A stretch of 64,000 bases of DNA from Pseudomonas sp. HR96 (GTDB lineage Bacteria; Pseudomonadota; Gammaproteobacteria; Pseudomonadales; Pseudomonadaceae). Each line of letters starts with the position of its first letter. Position 1 is the stretch's first letter. A model generated the notes under the pieces. That model saw only the letters and a list, made by a program, of their open reading frames with translations. It was not told the DNA's origin and searched no databases. A program made the position numbers and the translations under genes. The stretch lies in the NCBI RefSeq assembly GCF_034059295.1, contig NZ_CP139141.1, positions 4,633,001 through 4,697,000 on the forward strand, in the 5' to 3' direction. Shown in pieces: positions 18,605-28,394 of the stretch.

Positions 18605-19387
18605 ATGAAAAAAGCATTGCTGACCCTTTCTGCGCTGGCCCTGGCTTTCTCCGCCGCAGGCGCCATGGCCAAGGACTACAAGGAATTGCGTTTTGGGGTC
18701 GATCCGTCCTACGCGCCCTTCGAATCGAAAGCCGCCGACGGTAGCCTGGTAGGCTTCGACATCGACCTGGGCAACGCCATCTGCGCCGAGCTGAAGGTCA
18801 AGTGCAAATGGGTCGAAAGCGATTTCGACGGCATGATTCCTGGCCTCAAAGCCAACAAGTTCGACGGCGTGATCTCGTCGATGACCGTGACCGAAGCTCG
18901 CGAGAAGGTCATCGACTTCTCCGCCGAACTGTTCTCCGGCCCGACCTCGCTGGTCTACAAGAAGGGCTCGGGCATCAGCGCCGACGTTGCTTCGCTCAAG
19001 GGCAAGACCGTCGGCTACGAGCAGGGCACCATCCAGGAAGCCTACGCCAAGGCCGTACTGGACAAGGCCGGGGTGACCACCAAGGCCTACGCCAACCAGG
19101 ACCAGGTCTACGCCGACCTGACCTCCGGCCGTCTCGACGCCTCCGTGCAGGACATGCTGCAAGCCGAACTGGGCTTCCTGAAATCGCCAGCCGGCGCCGA
19201 CTACGAAGTCAGCAAGCCGATCGACGACCCACTGCTGCCAGCCAAGACCGCCGTTGGTATAGCCAAAGGTAACAAGGAGCTGAAAGCACTGCTGGACAAG
19301 GGTATCAAAGCGTTACACGCCGATGGCACCTACGACACCATCCAGAAGAAGCACTTCGGTGATCTGAACCTGTACAGCGGCAAGTAA
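18605..19387 (+). CDS. Basic amino-acid ABC transporter, substrate-binding protein (AotJ/HisJ/ArgT type)
   Basis: A 260-residue periplasmic binding protein. ATG at 18605 gives a Sec signal MKKALLTLSALALAFSAAGAMA. The mature N-terminus KELRFGVDPSYAPFESKAADGSLVGFDIDLGNAIC carries the polar amino-acid-binding signature (G-F-D-I-D-L). It is likely to bind arginine, ornithine, lysine or histidine, by similarity to AotJ/ArgT. First gene of a five-gene operon with order J-Q-M-O-P, like the P. aeruginosa aot operon but without argR at the end. A strong terminator-like hairpin follows it, a common way to raise the binding protein above the permeases. Confidence 0.88.
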   Translation: MKKALLTLSALALAFSAAGAMAKDYKELRFGVDPSYAPFESKAADGSLVGFDIDLGNAICAELKVKCKWVESDFDGMIPGLKANKFDGVISSMTVTEAREKVIDFSAELFSGPTSLVYKKGSGISADVASLKGKTVGYEQGTIQEAYAKAVLDKAGVTTKAYANQDQVYADLTSGRLDASVQDMLQAELGFLKSPAGADYEVSKPIDDPLLPAKTAVGIAKGNKELKALLDKGIKALHADGTYDTIQKKHFGDLNLYSGK

Positions 19388-19398
19388 TATCTTGTGAC

Positions 19399-19433
19399 AA
19401 CGCCCACGGCTCGCAAGAGCGTGGGCGTTTTTT
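19399..19433 (+). terminator. Rho-independent (attenuating) terminator after the binding-protein gene
   Basis: AACGCCCAC, a 13-nt middle, GTGGGCGTT, then a run of six T. The stem is 9 bp and GC-rich. It lies inside the operon, between the binding-protein and first permease genes, so it probably terminates partially. Confidence 0.8.
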
Positions 19434-19454
19434 CGACCGGCAAAGGCCTGATTC

Positions 19455-20183
19455 ATGTTCGATGACCTTTTGCAGCACCTGGGGCTCGCCGCGTTCAGCT
19501 TGAAGGGCTTCGGCCCGTTGCTGCTGCAAGGCACCTGGATGACTCTCAAATTATCCATCCTGTCGCTGTTGGTGAGCGTTGTGCTCGGCCTGCTCGGCGC
19601 CAGTTCGAAATTGTCGAGCGTCGCGCTGCTGCGCGTGCCGGCGCAGCTGTACACCACCCTGATTCGCGGCGTTCCCGACCTGGTGCTGATGCTGCTGATC
19701 TTCTACAGCCTGCAGACCGGGCTGACCAGCCTGACCGATGCGCTGGACTGGGATTACATCGAGATCGACCCGTTCGCCGCCGGGGTCATCACCCTGGGCT
19801 TCATCTACGGCGCCTATTTTACCGAGACCTTTCGCGGGGCGATTCTCGCCGTGCCGCGCGGGCAACTGGAAGCCGCCACCGCCTATGGCCTGAGCCGCAA
19901 ACAGCGCTTTCGCTTCGTGATCTTCCCGCAAATGATGCGCTACGCCCTGCCGGGCATCGGCAACAACTGGATGGTCATGCTCAAGGCCACCGCGCTGGTA
20001 TCGATCATCGGCCTGGCCGACCTGGTCAAGGCTGCCCAGGATGCCGGCAAGAGCACCTATCAGCTGTTTTACTTCCTGGTCCTTGCGGCCGTGATCTACC
20101 TGTTGATTACCAGCGCCTCGAACTTCGTGCTGCGCAGACTTGAACGCCGTTACAGTGCCGGCACCCGGGAGGCCGTACGATGA
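19455..20183 (+). CDS. Basic amino-acid ABC transporter permease (AotQ/HisQ type)
   Basis: A 242-residue inner-membrane permease with about five transmembrane helices. It carries the His/Glu/Gln-permease N-terminal segment (LLLQGTWMTLKLSILSLLVSVVLG) and the EAA loop EAATAYGLSRKQRFRFVIFPQMMRYALPGIGNNW that contacts the ATPase. Start ATG at 19455. Its last four bases overlap the next permease start (ATGA), so the pair is coupled. Pairs with the 20180 gene to form the transport channel. Confidence 0.9.
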   Translation: MFDDLLQHLGLAAFSLKGFGPLLLQGTWMTLKLSILSLLVSVVLGLLGASSKLSSVALLRVPAQLYTTLIRGVPDLVLMLLIFYSLQTGLTSLTDALDWDYIEIDPFAAGVITLGFIYGAYFTETFRGAILAVPRGQLEAATAYGLSRKQRFRFVIFPQMMRYALPGIGNNWMVMLKATALVSIIGLADLVKAAQDAGKSTYQLFYFLVLAAVIYLLITSASNFVLRRLERRYSAGTREAVR

Positions 20184-20890
20184 TCGAACTCTTGCAGGAA
20201 TACTGGCGCCCATTCCTTTATTCCGACGGCCAGCACATCACCGGCCTGGCCATGACCCTGTGGCTGCTGAGCGCGGCGCTGCTGTTCGGTTTTTTGGTGT
20301 CCATCCCGCTGTCCATCGCCCGCGTTTCGCCACGTGCCTACGTGCGTTGGCCCGTGCAGTTCTACACCTACCTGTTCCGCGGCACGCCGCTGTATATCCA
20401 GCTGCTGATCTGCTACACCGGCATCTACAGCATCGCCGCCGTGCGTGAACAGCCGCTGCTCAATGCGTTCTTCCGCGACGCCATGAACTGCACCATCCTG
20501 GCCTTTGCCCTGAACACCTGCGCCTACACCACGGAGATCTTCGCCGGGGCGATCCGCAGCATGAACCACGGCGAAGTCGAAGCGGCCAAGGCCTACGGCT
20601 TGCGCGGCTGGAAGCTGTACGCCTACGTGATCATGCCGTCGGCGCTGCGCCGTTCGCTGCCGTTCTACAGCAACGAAGTGATCCTGATGCTGCACTCCAC
20701 CACCGTAGCCTTCACCGCCACCGTGCCGGACATCCTCAAGGTGGCGCGGGACGCCAACTCGGCGACCTTCCTGACCTTCCAGTCGTTCGGGATCGCCGCA
20801 CTGATCTACCTGACCATCACCTTCACCCTGGTTGGCCTGTTCCGTCTGGCCGAACGCCGCTGGCTGGCGTTCCTCGGCCCGGCGCACTGA
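20180..20890 (+). CDS. Basic amino-acid ABC transporter permease (AotM/HisM type)
   Basis: A 236-residue inner-membrane permease. It starts with MTLWLLSAALLFGFLVSIPLS-type helix after ITGLA, and contains FYTYLFRGTPLYIQLLICY and the EAA loop EAAKAYGLRGWKLYAYVIMPSALRRSLPFYSNE. The HisM-like insertion (YSIAAVREQPLLNAFFRDAMNC) distinguishes it from HisQ. It overlaps the upstream permease and is followed eight bases later by the M14-family gene. Confidence 0.9.
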   Translation: MIELLQEYWRPFLYSDGQHITGLAMTLWLLSAALLFGFLVSIPLSIARVSPRAYVRWPVQFYTYLFRGTPLYIQLLICYTGIYSIAAVREQPLLNAFFRDAMNCTILAFALNTCAYTTEIFAGAIRSMNHGEVEAAKAYGLRGWKLYAYVIMPSALRRSLPFYSNEVILMLHSTTVAFTATVPDILKVARDANSATFLTFQSFGIAALIYLTITFTLVGLFRLAERRWLAFLGPAH

Positions 20891-20897
20891 GGCAAGC

Positions 20898-22016
20898 ATG
20901 GACCATCGCATTCATGATCTGCTGGCACCGGTGCCCGGCACCGCGCGGCAGATCCACAGCTTTCACTACGGCCCGCAGAACGCTGGCGGCAAGGTCTACA
21001 TCCAGGCCTCGCTGCACGCCGACGAACTGCCGGGCATGCTGGTGGCCTACCACCTGCGCCAACGGCTCGGCGAGCTGGAAGCGGCCGGCAAGCTCAACAG
21101 CGAAATCGTCGTGGTCCCGATCGCCAATCCGGCAGGCCTCGAACAGGTGCTGATGGACACGCCACTGGGCCGCTACGAGCTGGAAAGCGGGCAGAACTTC
21201 AACCGTCTGTTCGTCGACCTGAGCGACGAGGTGGCCACCGAAGTCGAGCCACTGCTGGGCCAGGATGCCACTGCCAACGTGCAGATCATCCGCCAGAGCC
21301 TTGGCGCGGCGCTGGCCCGCCAGGTGCCGGCAACTCAGCTGCAATCCCAGCGCCTGGTCCTGCAGCGCCTGGCCTGCGATGCCGACATGGTGCTCGACCT
21401 GCACTGCGACTTCGAGGCCGTGGAGCACCTGTACACCACCCCCGAGGCCTGGCCCAAGGTCGAGCCGCTGTCGCGCTACCTGGGCTGCCAGGCCAGCCTG
21501 CTGGCGACCGACTCGGGCGGGCAGTCGTTCGACGAGTGCTTCACCCTGGTCTGGTGGCACCTGCAGCAGCGCCTGGGCGAGCGCTTCGCCATCCCCATGG
21601 GCAGTTTCTCGGTGACCCTCGAGCTGCGCGGCCAAGGCGATGTCAACCACGCGCTGGCCACTCGCGATTCGTTGGCAATTCTCAACTATCTGGTGCAGTA
21701 CGGCGCCATTGCCGGCGATGCCGAGCCATTGCCGCAGGCGCTGTACCCGGCCACACCGCTGGCCGCCGTGGAACCGGTGGCCACCGCCGTGGGTGGGCTG
21801 CTGGTGTTCTGCGCGCTGCCGGGCGAATACCTGGAAGCCCATCAGCTGATCGCCGAAATCATCGACCCGGTGACCTGCCAGGTCACGCCGGTGTTCAACC
21901 AGTTCGCGGGCCTGCTTTACGCCCGCTCGTTGCGGCGCATGGCCACCGCCGGCATGGTCATCGCCCATGTGGCCGGCCGTGAAGCCTACCGCAGCGGTTA
22001 CCTACTTTCGCCTTGA
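20898..22016 (+). CDS. AotO-like M14 deacylase (succinylglutamate desuccinylase/aspartoacylase family)
   Basis: A 372-residue protein of the zinc-dependent AstE/aspartoacylase branch of M14. Zinc ligands are visible as H-A-D-E in IQASLHADELPGMLVAYHL and a later His in DMVLDLHCDFEAVEHLY; a catalytic Glu is likely in VTLELRGQGDV. ATG at 20898. It sits between permease and ATPase genes exactly as aotO does in P. aeruginosa, whose role is not settled. Inferred: it may deacylate imported N-acyl amino acids. The gene is not needed for the ABC transporter itself. Confidence 0.85.
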   Translation: MDHRIHDLLAPVPGTARQIHSFHYGPQNAGGKVYIQASLHADELPGMLVAYHLRQRLGELEAAGKLNSEIVVVPIANPAGLEQVLMDTPLGRYELESGQNFNRLFVDLSDEVATEVEPLLGQDATANVQIIRQSLGAALARQVPATQLQSQRLVLQRLACDADMVLDLHCDFEAVEHLYTTPEAWPKVEPLSRYLGCQASLLATDSGGQSFDECFTLVWWHLQQRLGERFAIPMGSFSVTLELRGQGDVNHALATRDSLAILNYLVQYGAIAGDAEPLPQALYPATPLAAVEPVATAVGGLLVFCALPGEYLEAHQLIAEIIDPVTCQVTPVFNQFAGLLYARSLRRMATAGMVIAHVAGREAYRSGYLLSP

Positions 22017-22029
22017 GGACCTTCGCCCC

Positions 22030-22794
22030 ATGTACAAACTGACCATCGACGGCCTGCACAAGAGCTATGGCGACAACCAGGTGCTCAAAGGCGTCTCGCT
22101 CAAGGCGAAAACCGGCGACGTGATCAGCCTGATCGGCGCCAGCGGCTCGGGCAAGAGTACCTTCCTGCGCTGCATCAATTTCCTCGAACAACCCAACGAC
22201 GGCGCCATGAGCCTGGACGGCAAGCAGGTCCGCATGGTGCAGGACGCCGGCGGCATGCGCGTGGCCGACGCCGACGAACTGCAGCGCATCCGCACCCGCC
22301 TGGCCATGGTGTTCCAGCATTTCAACCTGTGGAGCCACATGACCGTGCTGGAGAACATCACCATGGCCCCGCGCCGGGTGCTGGGCATCGGCAAGCAGGA
22401 AGCCGAGGACCGCGCGCGCCGCTACCTGGACAAGGTCGGGCTGCCGGCGCGGGTCGCCGAGCAGTACCCGGCTTTTCTTTCCGGCGGCCAGCAGCAGCGC
22501 GTGGCTATCGCCCGCGCGCTGGCCATGGAGCCTGAGGTGATGCTGTTCGACGAACCGACCTCGGCCCTGGACCCGGAGCTGGTGGGCGAAGTGCTGAAAG
22601 TGATCCAGGGCCTGGCCGAGGAAGGCCGCACCATGATCATGGTCACCCACGAAATGAGCTTCGCCCGCCAGGTCAGCAGCCAGGTGATCTTCCTGCACCA
22701 GGGCCTGGTGGAAGAAGAAGGCGCCCCGGCCGACGTGCTGGGCAACTGCAAGAGTGAGCGGCTGCGTCAGTTCCTCAGCGGCAACCTGAAGTGA
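22030..22794 (+). CDS. Basic amino-acid ABC transporter ATPase (AotP/HisP type)
   Basis: A 254-residue ATPase. Walker A GASGSGKST, Q-loop VFQHFNLWSHMTV, signature LSGGQQQR, Walker [13 protein letters not shown] and switch His in MVTHEMSFARQ are intact. The insertion MVQDAGGMRVADADELQRIRTRL is typical of HisP/AotP. ATG at 22030, 14 bp after the M14 gene. It closes the operon and is followed by a stem-loop. Confidence 0.93.
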   Translation: MYKLTIDGLHKSYGDNQVLKGVSLKAKTGDVISLIGASGSGKSTFLRCINFLEQPNDGAMSLDGKQVRMVQDAGGMRVADADELQRIRTRLAMVFQHFNLWSHMTVLENITMAPRRVLGIGKQEAEDRARRYLDKVGLPARVAEQYPAFLSGGQQQRVAIARALAMEPEVMLFDEPTSALDPELVGEVLKVIQGLAEEGRTMIMVTHEMSFARQVSSQVIFLHQGLVEEEGAPADVLGNCKSERLRQFLSGNLK

Positions 22795-22801
22795 GCGTTG
22801 C

Positions 22802-22824
22802 AGACGGCCTCCCTTAGGCCGTCT
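22802..22824 (+). terminator. Stem-loop at the end of the aot-type operon
   Basis: AGACGGCCT, loop CCCTT, AGGCCGTCT: a 9-bp perfect stem eight bases after the ATPase stop. The T-run is weak (CGAACATTG), so termination may be partial and some read-through into the helicase gene at 22892 is possible. Confidence 0.6.
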
Positions 22825-22891
22825 CGAACATTGAATTACTACCCGAGGCCCACGGTCTGTGAAAGACCACCTCGGGAAACCTTCCTCACGC

Positions 22892-25381
22892 ATGCCCTCC
22901 CCGCCTGACATCGCCAAACCCTGGTTCGCCGCTCGCGGCTGGAAGCCCTTCGCCTTTCAGAAAGAAGTCTGGGCAGCGGTCAAGCGCGGCGAGTCGGGCA
23001 TGCTCCATGCCAGCACCGGCGCTGGCAAGACTTACGCCGTCTGGTTCGCCGCCTTGCTGAAACTGGCCAAGCCGGGCGCCGCGCCACCGACCACGGGCAA
23101 GCGCAAACCGGCCAAGCCGCCGATCACCGTGTTGTGGATCACGCCGATGCGCGCCCTGGCCGCCGACACCCTGCGCGCTCTACAGGCGCCCATCGACGAG
23201 CTGCAGGTCGACTGGAGCCTGGGCCTGCGCACCGGCGACACCGGCTCTGCCGAACGCGCCCGGCAGAGCCGGCGCCTGCCCACCACCCTGGTGACCACCC
23301 CGGAAAGCCTGACCCTGCTGCTGGCCCGGGAAAACGCCGCGAGCGAGTTGGCCAGCCTGCGCATGGTCGTGGTGGACGAGTGGCACGAGCTGATCGGCAA
23401 CAAGCGCGGCGTGCAGCTGCAACTGGCCCTGGCGCGGCTGCGCCGTTGGCAACCGCAACTCATGGTCTGGGGCATCTCAGCGACGCTGGGCAACCAGGCC
23501 CACGCCCAGGACGTGCTGCTGGGCCAGGGCCAGGGCGTCACGGTGCAAGGGGCCCAGGCCAAGACCATTGAGGTCGACACCCTGCTGCCCGAGTCCATCG
23601 ACCGCTTTCCCTGGGCCGGGCACATGGGCCTGCGCATGCTCAAGCAAGTCATCGAGCAGATCGACACCAGCGCCAGCTGCCTGGTGTTCACCAATACCCG
23701 TTCGCAGGCGGAAATCTGGTACCAGGCGATTCTCGAGGCGCGCCACGACTGGGCCGGGATCATCGCCCTGCATCACAGCTCGCTGTCGCGGGAGGTGCGC
23801 GACTGGGTCGAACTGGCGCTCAAGCAAGGCCAGCTCAAGGCCGTGGTCTGCACCTCGAGCCTGGACCTGGGGGTGGATTTTCTACCCGTCGAGCGGGTGC
23901 TGCAGATCGGCTCAGCCAAAGGCGTCGCGCGCCTGATGCAGCGTGCGGGGCGCTCGGGCCATGCACCGGGTCGGGCCTCGCGGGTGACCTTGGTGCCCAC
24001 CCACAGCCTGGAACTGGTAGAGGCCGCCGCCGCCCACGACGCCGTCGCGCAGCGCCGCATCGAACCGCGCGAGTCACCGCACAAGCCCCTCGACGTGCTG
24101 GTGCAGCATCTGGTCAGCATGGCCCTGGGGGGCGGGTTCGAGCCAAAGCAGCTGCTCGCCGAGGTGCGCAGCGCCTGGGCCTACCACGACCTCACCGAGG
24201 ACGAGTGGCGCTGGGCCCTGGCCTTCGTCCGCTACGGCGGCGAATCGCTGACCGCCTACCCGGATTACAGACGGGTCGAGCCGGACGAACACGGCGTGTG
24301 GCGGGTGCCGGATGCGCGCATCGCCCGGCGCCACCGCATGAGCATTGGCACTATCGTCAGCGACGCCAGCCTGCAGCTCAAATTCTGGAGCAAGGGCGGC
24401 GGCGGTCGCACCCTGGGCAGCGTCGAGGAAGGCTTCATTGCGCGCCTGCGCCCCGGCGATGGCTTTCTGTTCGCCGGGCGCCAGCTGGAGTTGGTGCGCG
24501 TGGAAAACATGACCGCCTACGTCAAACGCAGCACCGCAAAAAAAGCTGCGGTGCCGCGCTGGAATGGTGGGCGCATGCCGCTGTCCAGCGAGCTGGCCGA
24601 TGCTCTGGTCGAGCAACTCGGCGCTGCCGCCCGGGGTGTCTATGCGAGCGCGCCGATGCAGGCGGTCAAGCCGCTGCTGCTGGTGCAGCAGCAATGGTCA
24701 GCGCTGCCCACCGAAACCACCCTGCTGGCTGAAACCCTCAAGTCCCGCGAGGGCTGGCACCTGTTTCTCTACCCCTTCGGCGGTCGCCAGGTGCACCTGG
24801 GGCTGGCCAGCCTGCTGGCCTCACGAATGAGCCAGCGTGCACCGCTGACGTTTTCCATTGCGGTCAACGACTACGGCTTCGAGCTGCTCAGCGCTACCGC
24901 CGTGGATTGGCCGGCGGCGTTGGCGCAATCGCTGCTCAGCCCCGATAACCTGCTGGCCGATGTGCTCGCCTCCCTCAACGCCGGCGAGCTTGCCCTGCGG
25001 CGCTTTCGCGAGATTGCGCGCATCTCCGGGCTGGTGTTCGGCGGCTATCCCGGTGCGCAGAAGAGCACCCGCCAGGTGCAGGCCTCCAGTGGGCTGTTCT
25101 TCAATGTGTTCAAGCAGTACGACGCCGGCAATCTGCTGCTGACCCAGGCCCAGGAAGAGGTGCTGCGCCAGGAGCTCGACGTCGAGCGCCTGCAGCAGGT
25201 CCTGCAGCGCATGGGCGAGCGCCGCCTTGACCTGCATGCGCTCAAGCGCCCTTCGCCACTGGCTTTCCCGCTGTTGGTCGAACGCTTTCGGGAAAGCCTG
25301 AGTTCCGAGAAACTGGCTGATCGCATCGCCCGCATGGTGGGCGATCTGGAACAGGCCGCCGGGCCGGAGCCTGCGCCATGA
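22892..25381 (+). CDS. Ligase-associated Lhr-Core DEXH-box DNA helicase
   Basis: An 829-residue superfamily 2 helicase. Walker [12 protein letters not shown], motif [15 protein letters not shown] (motif III), [14 protein letters not shown] (IV), SSLDLGVDF (V), QRAGRSGH (VI), then the winged-helix and Lhr-specific C-terminal domains ([38 protein letters not shown]). ATG at 22892 is preferred; a GTG at 22859 would add 11 residues. Lhr-Core is an ATP-driven 3'-to-5' translocase. It is coupled to pdeM by a four-base overlap. Confidence 0.93.
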   Translation: MPSPPDIAKPWFAARGWKPFAFQKEVWAAVKRGESGMLHASTGAGKTYAVWFAALLKLAKPGAAPPTTGKRKPAKPPITVLWITPMRALAADTLRALQAPIDELQVDWSLGLRTGDTGSAERARQSRRLPTTLVTTPESLTLLLARENAASELASLRMVVVDEWHELIGNKRGVQLQLALARLRRWQPQLMVWGISATLGNQAHAQDVLLGQGQGVTVQGAQAKTIEVDTLLPESIDRFPWAGHMGLRMLKQVIEQIDTSASCLVFTNTRSQAEIWYQAILEARHDWAGIIALHHSSLSREVRDWVELALKQGQLKAVVCTSSLDLGVDFLPVERVLQIGSAKGVARLMQRAGRSGHAPGRASRVTLVPTHSLELVEAAAAHDAVAQRRIEPRESPHKPLDVLVQHLVSMALGGGFEPKQLLAEVRSAWAYHDLTEDEWRWALAFVRYGGESLTAYPDYRRVEPDEHGVWRVPDARIARRHRMSIGTIVSDASLQLKFWSKGGGGRTLGSVEEGFIARLRPGDGFLFAGRQLELVRVENMTAYVKRSTAKKAAVPRWNGGRMPLSSELADALVEQLGAAARGVYASAPMQAVKPLLLVQQQWSALPTETTLLAETLKSREGWHLFLYPFGGRQVHLGLASLLASRMSQRAPLTFSIAVNDYGFELLSATAVDWPAALAQSLLSPDNLLADVLASLNAGELALRRFREIARISGLVFGGYPGAQKSTRQVQASSGLFFNVFKQYDAGNLLLTQAQEEVLRQELDVERLQQVLQRMGERRLDLHALKRPSPLAFPLLVERFRESLSSEKLADRIARMVGDLEQAAGPEPAP

Positions 25382-26082
25382 ACGCCTATCATGTGGTGTA
25401 TGTGCAAGGTATCGAACTGTGGCTGCTGGCAGACAAGGCCATCTACTGGCCCGAGCACAAGGCCCTGCTGGTGGCCGACGCGCATTTCGGCAAGGCCGCA
25501 GCCTACCGCAAGCTCGGCCAGCCGGTGCCCCATGGCACCACCGCGAGCAACCTGCTGGCGCTAGACCGCATGCTCAGCGGCTACGAAACCGAGTGGCTGA
25601 TCTTTCTTGGCGACTTCCTGCACGCCCCCGGCTCCCATGCGCCGACCACCCTGGCCGCCTTGCAGGCCTGGCGCGAGCGTTACCCGGCACTGCGCATCAC
25701 GCTGATCCGCGGCAACCATGACCGCAATGCTGGCGATCCGCCCGAGCAATTGGCCTTCGAGGTGGTCGCCGAACCGCTGCTGCTCGGACCCTTGGCCCTG
25801 CAACACGAACCTGACCCTCACCCTACAGCCCATGTGCTGGCTGGCCACGTGCACCCGGTGTTCCACCTTTACGGGCGCGGCCGCCAGCGCCTGCGTCTAC
25901 CCTGCTTTCACCTGGGCGAACGGGTCAGCCTGCTCCCGGCCTTTGGCGCCTTTACCGGCGGCTATCAGGTTGATGGCAGCCTTGGCGAGCGGATCTACGT
26001 GGTGGGCGACGAGCGCGTATGGCCGGTCACTGCCGCGCGGTCGGCCAAGGGTAGTCGAGCCAGCGCTGAAAACGCTGAGTGA
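25378..26082 (+). CDS. pdeM: Ligase-associated DNA damage response endonuclease PdeM
   Basis: A 234-residue calcineurin-like metallophosphoesterase. Metal motifs: D34-x-H36 (VADAHFG), D79 ([11 protein letters not shown]), GNHD 112-115 and GHVH 156-159. The family is a manganese-dependent DNA endonuclease/phosphodiesterase of the Lhr-Core cluster. Its start overlaps the helicase stop (ATGA). The last 56 bases overlap the 3' end of the convergent pheC gene, so the two transcripts are complementary at their ends. Confidence 0.9.
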   Translation: MNAYHVVYVQGIELWLLADKAIYWPEHKALLVADAHFGKAAAYRKLGQPVPHGTTASNLLALDRMLSGYETEWLIFLGDFLHAPGSHAPTTLAALQAWRERYPALRITLIRGNHDRNAGDPPEQLAFEVVAEPLLLGPLALQHEPDPHPTAHVLAGHVHPVFHLYGRGRQRLRLPCFHLGERVSLLPAFGAFTGGYQVDGSLGERIYVVGDERVWPVTAARSAKGSRASAENAE

Positions 26083-26851
26083 AGAGACCGCTGGCAATGT
26101 CCTGATGCAACCATTGATCGACATACTGCTTGAGCACAATGTCGCGGGGCAGCAGTGCAGCCTTTTCGGAAAAATCAAAGGGCTGATCCGGGTGCACCGC
26201 ACAGAGCTCAGGATGCAAGCGCTGCTGCAGCAGAGTCTCGACGGCATCGGTAAGCATCAGGTCGGCTCTGCCCTGGACGATCTGCTCGAAGATGGTGACG
26301 TTGTCCGGGTAGACCTCGATCTGCGCCTGCCTGAGGTGCGCACGGGCGAATTTTTCGTTGGTACCGCCGGGGTTGACGATAGCCCGCACGCCGGGTTGAT
26401 CGATCTGATCCAGGGTTTGATACTTGCCGACGTTGATGCACAAGGCAATCGGCGTCTTGCCATCGCGTTGGTACGGCGCGGAGAAGAACGCACTGCGCTG
26501 GCGCTCCATGGTCACCGATATACCGCTCAAGGCGAGGTCGAATCTGTCGGCGTCCAGATCGCTCATCAGGTTTGACCAGGTTGTCGGCACCAGCTGGAGC
26601 TTGACGCCCAGGCTTTGGGCCAGGCCCTGCGCCAATTCGATATCCAGGCCGATGAAGCTGGCATCGGAACTTTGTCGATAGCTGAATGGTTTGTAGTCGC
26701 CCGTGGTGCCCACGCGCAACACGCCCTGGGTGACGATCCGATCCAGCTGGCTGACGGGTGCGGAGTCGGCAAACGCCGGCTGGGCAAGAGCGAAAGCGCA
26801 AAGGACCAGCAGCAGGCGGGCAATTGGCCCGGGTAGAAGATTGACGAGCAT
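26027..26851 (-). CDS. pheC: Periplasmic cyclohexadienyl dehydratase (PheC type)
   Basis: A 274-residue protein built on the periplasmic binding-protein fold. ATG at 26851 gives a signal ending QPAFA. It closely follows P. aeruginosa PheC through SQLDRIVTQGVLRVGTTGDYKPFSYR, DQPGVRAIVNPGGTNEKFARA, DNVTIFEQIVQGRADLMLTDA and ELCAVHPDQPFDFSEKA. The catalytic Glu of PheC lies near the later TDA region, which is preserved. PheC converts prephenate/arogenate to phenylpyruvate/phenylalanine. It is easily misread as an amino-acid binding protein. It has no transporter partner and overlaps pdeM tail to tail. Confidence 0.85.
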   Translation of the reverse strand: MLVNLLPGPIARLLLVLCAFALAQPAFADSAPVSQLDRIVTQGVLRVGTTGDYKPFSYRQSSDASFIGLDIELAQGLAQSLGVKLQLVPTTWSNLMSDLDADRFDLALSGISVTMERQRSAFFSAPYQRDGKTPIALCINVGKYQTLDQIDQPGVRAIVNPGGTNEKFARAHLRQAQIEVYPDNVTIFEQIVQGRADLMLTDAVETLLQQRLHPELCAVHPDQPFDFSEKAALLPRDIVLKQYVDQWLHQDIASGLFTQRFQRWLDYPWPTARQ

Positions 26852-26931
26852 GACAGGCCTATGTCGGAGTGATCTGCGAAACGCAGAGATTACCGCCAAG
26901 GCCTGCCGCTGCAAATCGGCAAATGGGGAGG

Positions 26932-27144
26932 TCAGGCTACCGGCGCGGGTGGCGGCTGATCGGGCAGCGTCGGTTCACCGGGCTCGCTGGGCTGCTCGTT
27001 GGGGCTGTCGGGGCCGGGCTGTCCAGGGACGCCGCCCACCATGTTGGGGAACGGGTGGGCCATCAATGCCCAGGCGAGCATGCCCACCTGGTTGTGCTCG
27101 AACCTGGCCGCGTGCTGGGCCGTGATAGACGGATTGCTTTTCAT
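26932..27144 (-). CDS. Small protein with Pro/Gly-rich C-terminus, unknown function
   Basis: A 70-residue protein. ATG at 27144 with GGAG five bases upstream; a GTG at 27150 would add two residues. The first 40 residues are mixed (NPSITAQHAARFEHNQVGMLAWALMAHPFPNMVGG) and the last 35 are Pro/Gly/Glu-rich (PGQPGPDSPNEQPSEPGEP) and likely disordered. No signal peptide. It resembles small Pseudomonas DUF6021-type proteins, but that is from memory only. It lies between pheC and dcd on the same strand. Confidence 0.55.
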   Translation of the reverse strand: MKSNPSITAQHAARFEHNQVGMLAWALMAHPFPNMVGGVPGQPGPDSPNEQPSEPGEPTLPDQPPPAPVA

Positions 27145-27271
27145 GATCACTCCAGAGCTTTGTCCGAACCGCGTGACGCGATTCGGAACAGTTCACTCGG
27201 TAGAGTGCCAGAGGCCGGTTAAATTCCCGCCGTGTGCATGACGGCTTCGTCATTTGCCCGGCAAAGGGCGG

Positions 27272-27838
<567 letters not shown>

Positions 27839-28165
27839 GGCGGGGTGTCCTGAATAACGAGGTGATTGAATCTGCCCGGCATCTTACCGGCCCGCAGCCT
27901 GCTGTTCAAAGGCTGGCGCAAAATGCCCGGCAGCGAGCGACGGACTGAGGCGCCTGATACCTTCGGTCAACAATTCTTGCAAAGCCGACAAAAGACCCAT
28001 TGGCACCTCTATGAAAAAGGTTTAAGGTGGCGTCACTGTGTTGCTTGTGTCACTGAGAATCTCTACCCGATGTCCAACATCTTCATGAATTTTCCTGCTC
28101 TTTGCACTCAGTCTCGGCCAGGGCGTTTCCTGAACCGCAGTTAACTTTGTCCAAGGAGATACACC
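27839..28165. other. Intergenic region between dcd and the cold-shock gene
   Basis: About 325 bp without a credible gene. It contains the divergent dcd promoter side and a probable long 5' leader for the cold-shock gene, ending in AAGGAG just before its ATG. No clear -35/-10 pair was chosen. A long structured leader is usual for csp genes. Confidence 0.5.
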
Positions 28166-28375
28166 ATGTCCAATCGCCAAACCGGTACCGTCAAGTGGTT
28201 CAACGATGAAAAAGGCTTCGGCTTCATCACCCCACAATCCGGTGACGACCTGTTCGTACACTTCAAAGCCATCCAGGCTGACGGCTTCAAAAGCCTGAAA
28301 GAAGGCCAGCAGGTCTCTTTCATCGCTACCCGCGGTCAGAAAGGCATGCAAGCTGAAGAAGTTCAAGTCGTTTGA
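28166..28375 (+). CDS. Cold-shock-domain protein (CspA family)
   Basis: A 69-residue single cold-shock domain. RNP1 KGFGFIT and RNP2 LFVHFKAI are intact, after [13 protein letters not shown] at 28166 with AAGGAG upstream. It binds single-stranded RNA/DNA as a chaperone. Monocistronic, closed by a strong terminator at 28395. Which Pseudomonas csp paralogue (CapB, CspD-like) it is cannot be decided. Confidence 0.95.
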   Translation: MSNRQTGTVKWFNDEKGFGFITPQSGDDLFVHFKAIQADGFKSLKEGQQVSFIATRGQKGMQAEEVQVV

Positions 28376-28394
28376 TTTGAGCTAACAGCTTCTG

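Noticed and set aside
26027..26851. A second amino-acid ABC transporter binding protein
   Set aside because: Better explained as PheC from full-length similarity and the missing transporter genes.
27866..28144. Small plus-strand frame before the cold-shock gene
   Set aside because: Overlaps the expected leader, has no ribosome-binding site and no family; more likely the csp 5' leader.
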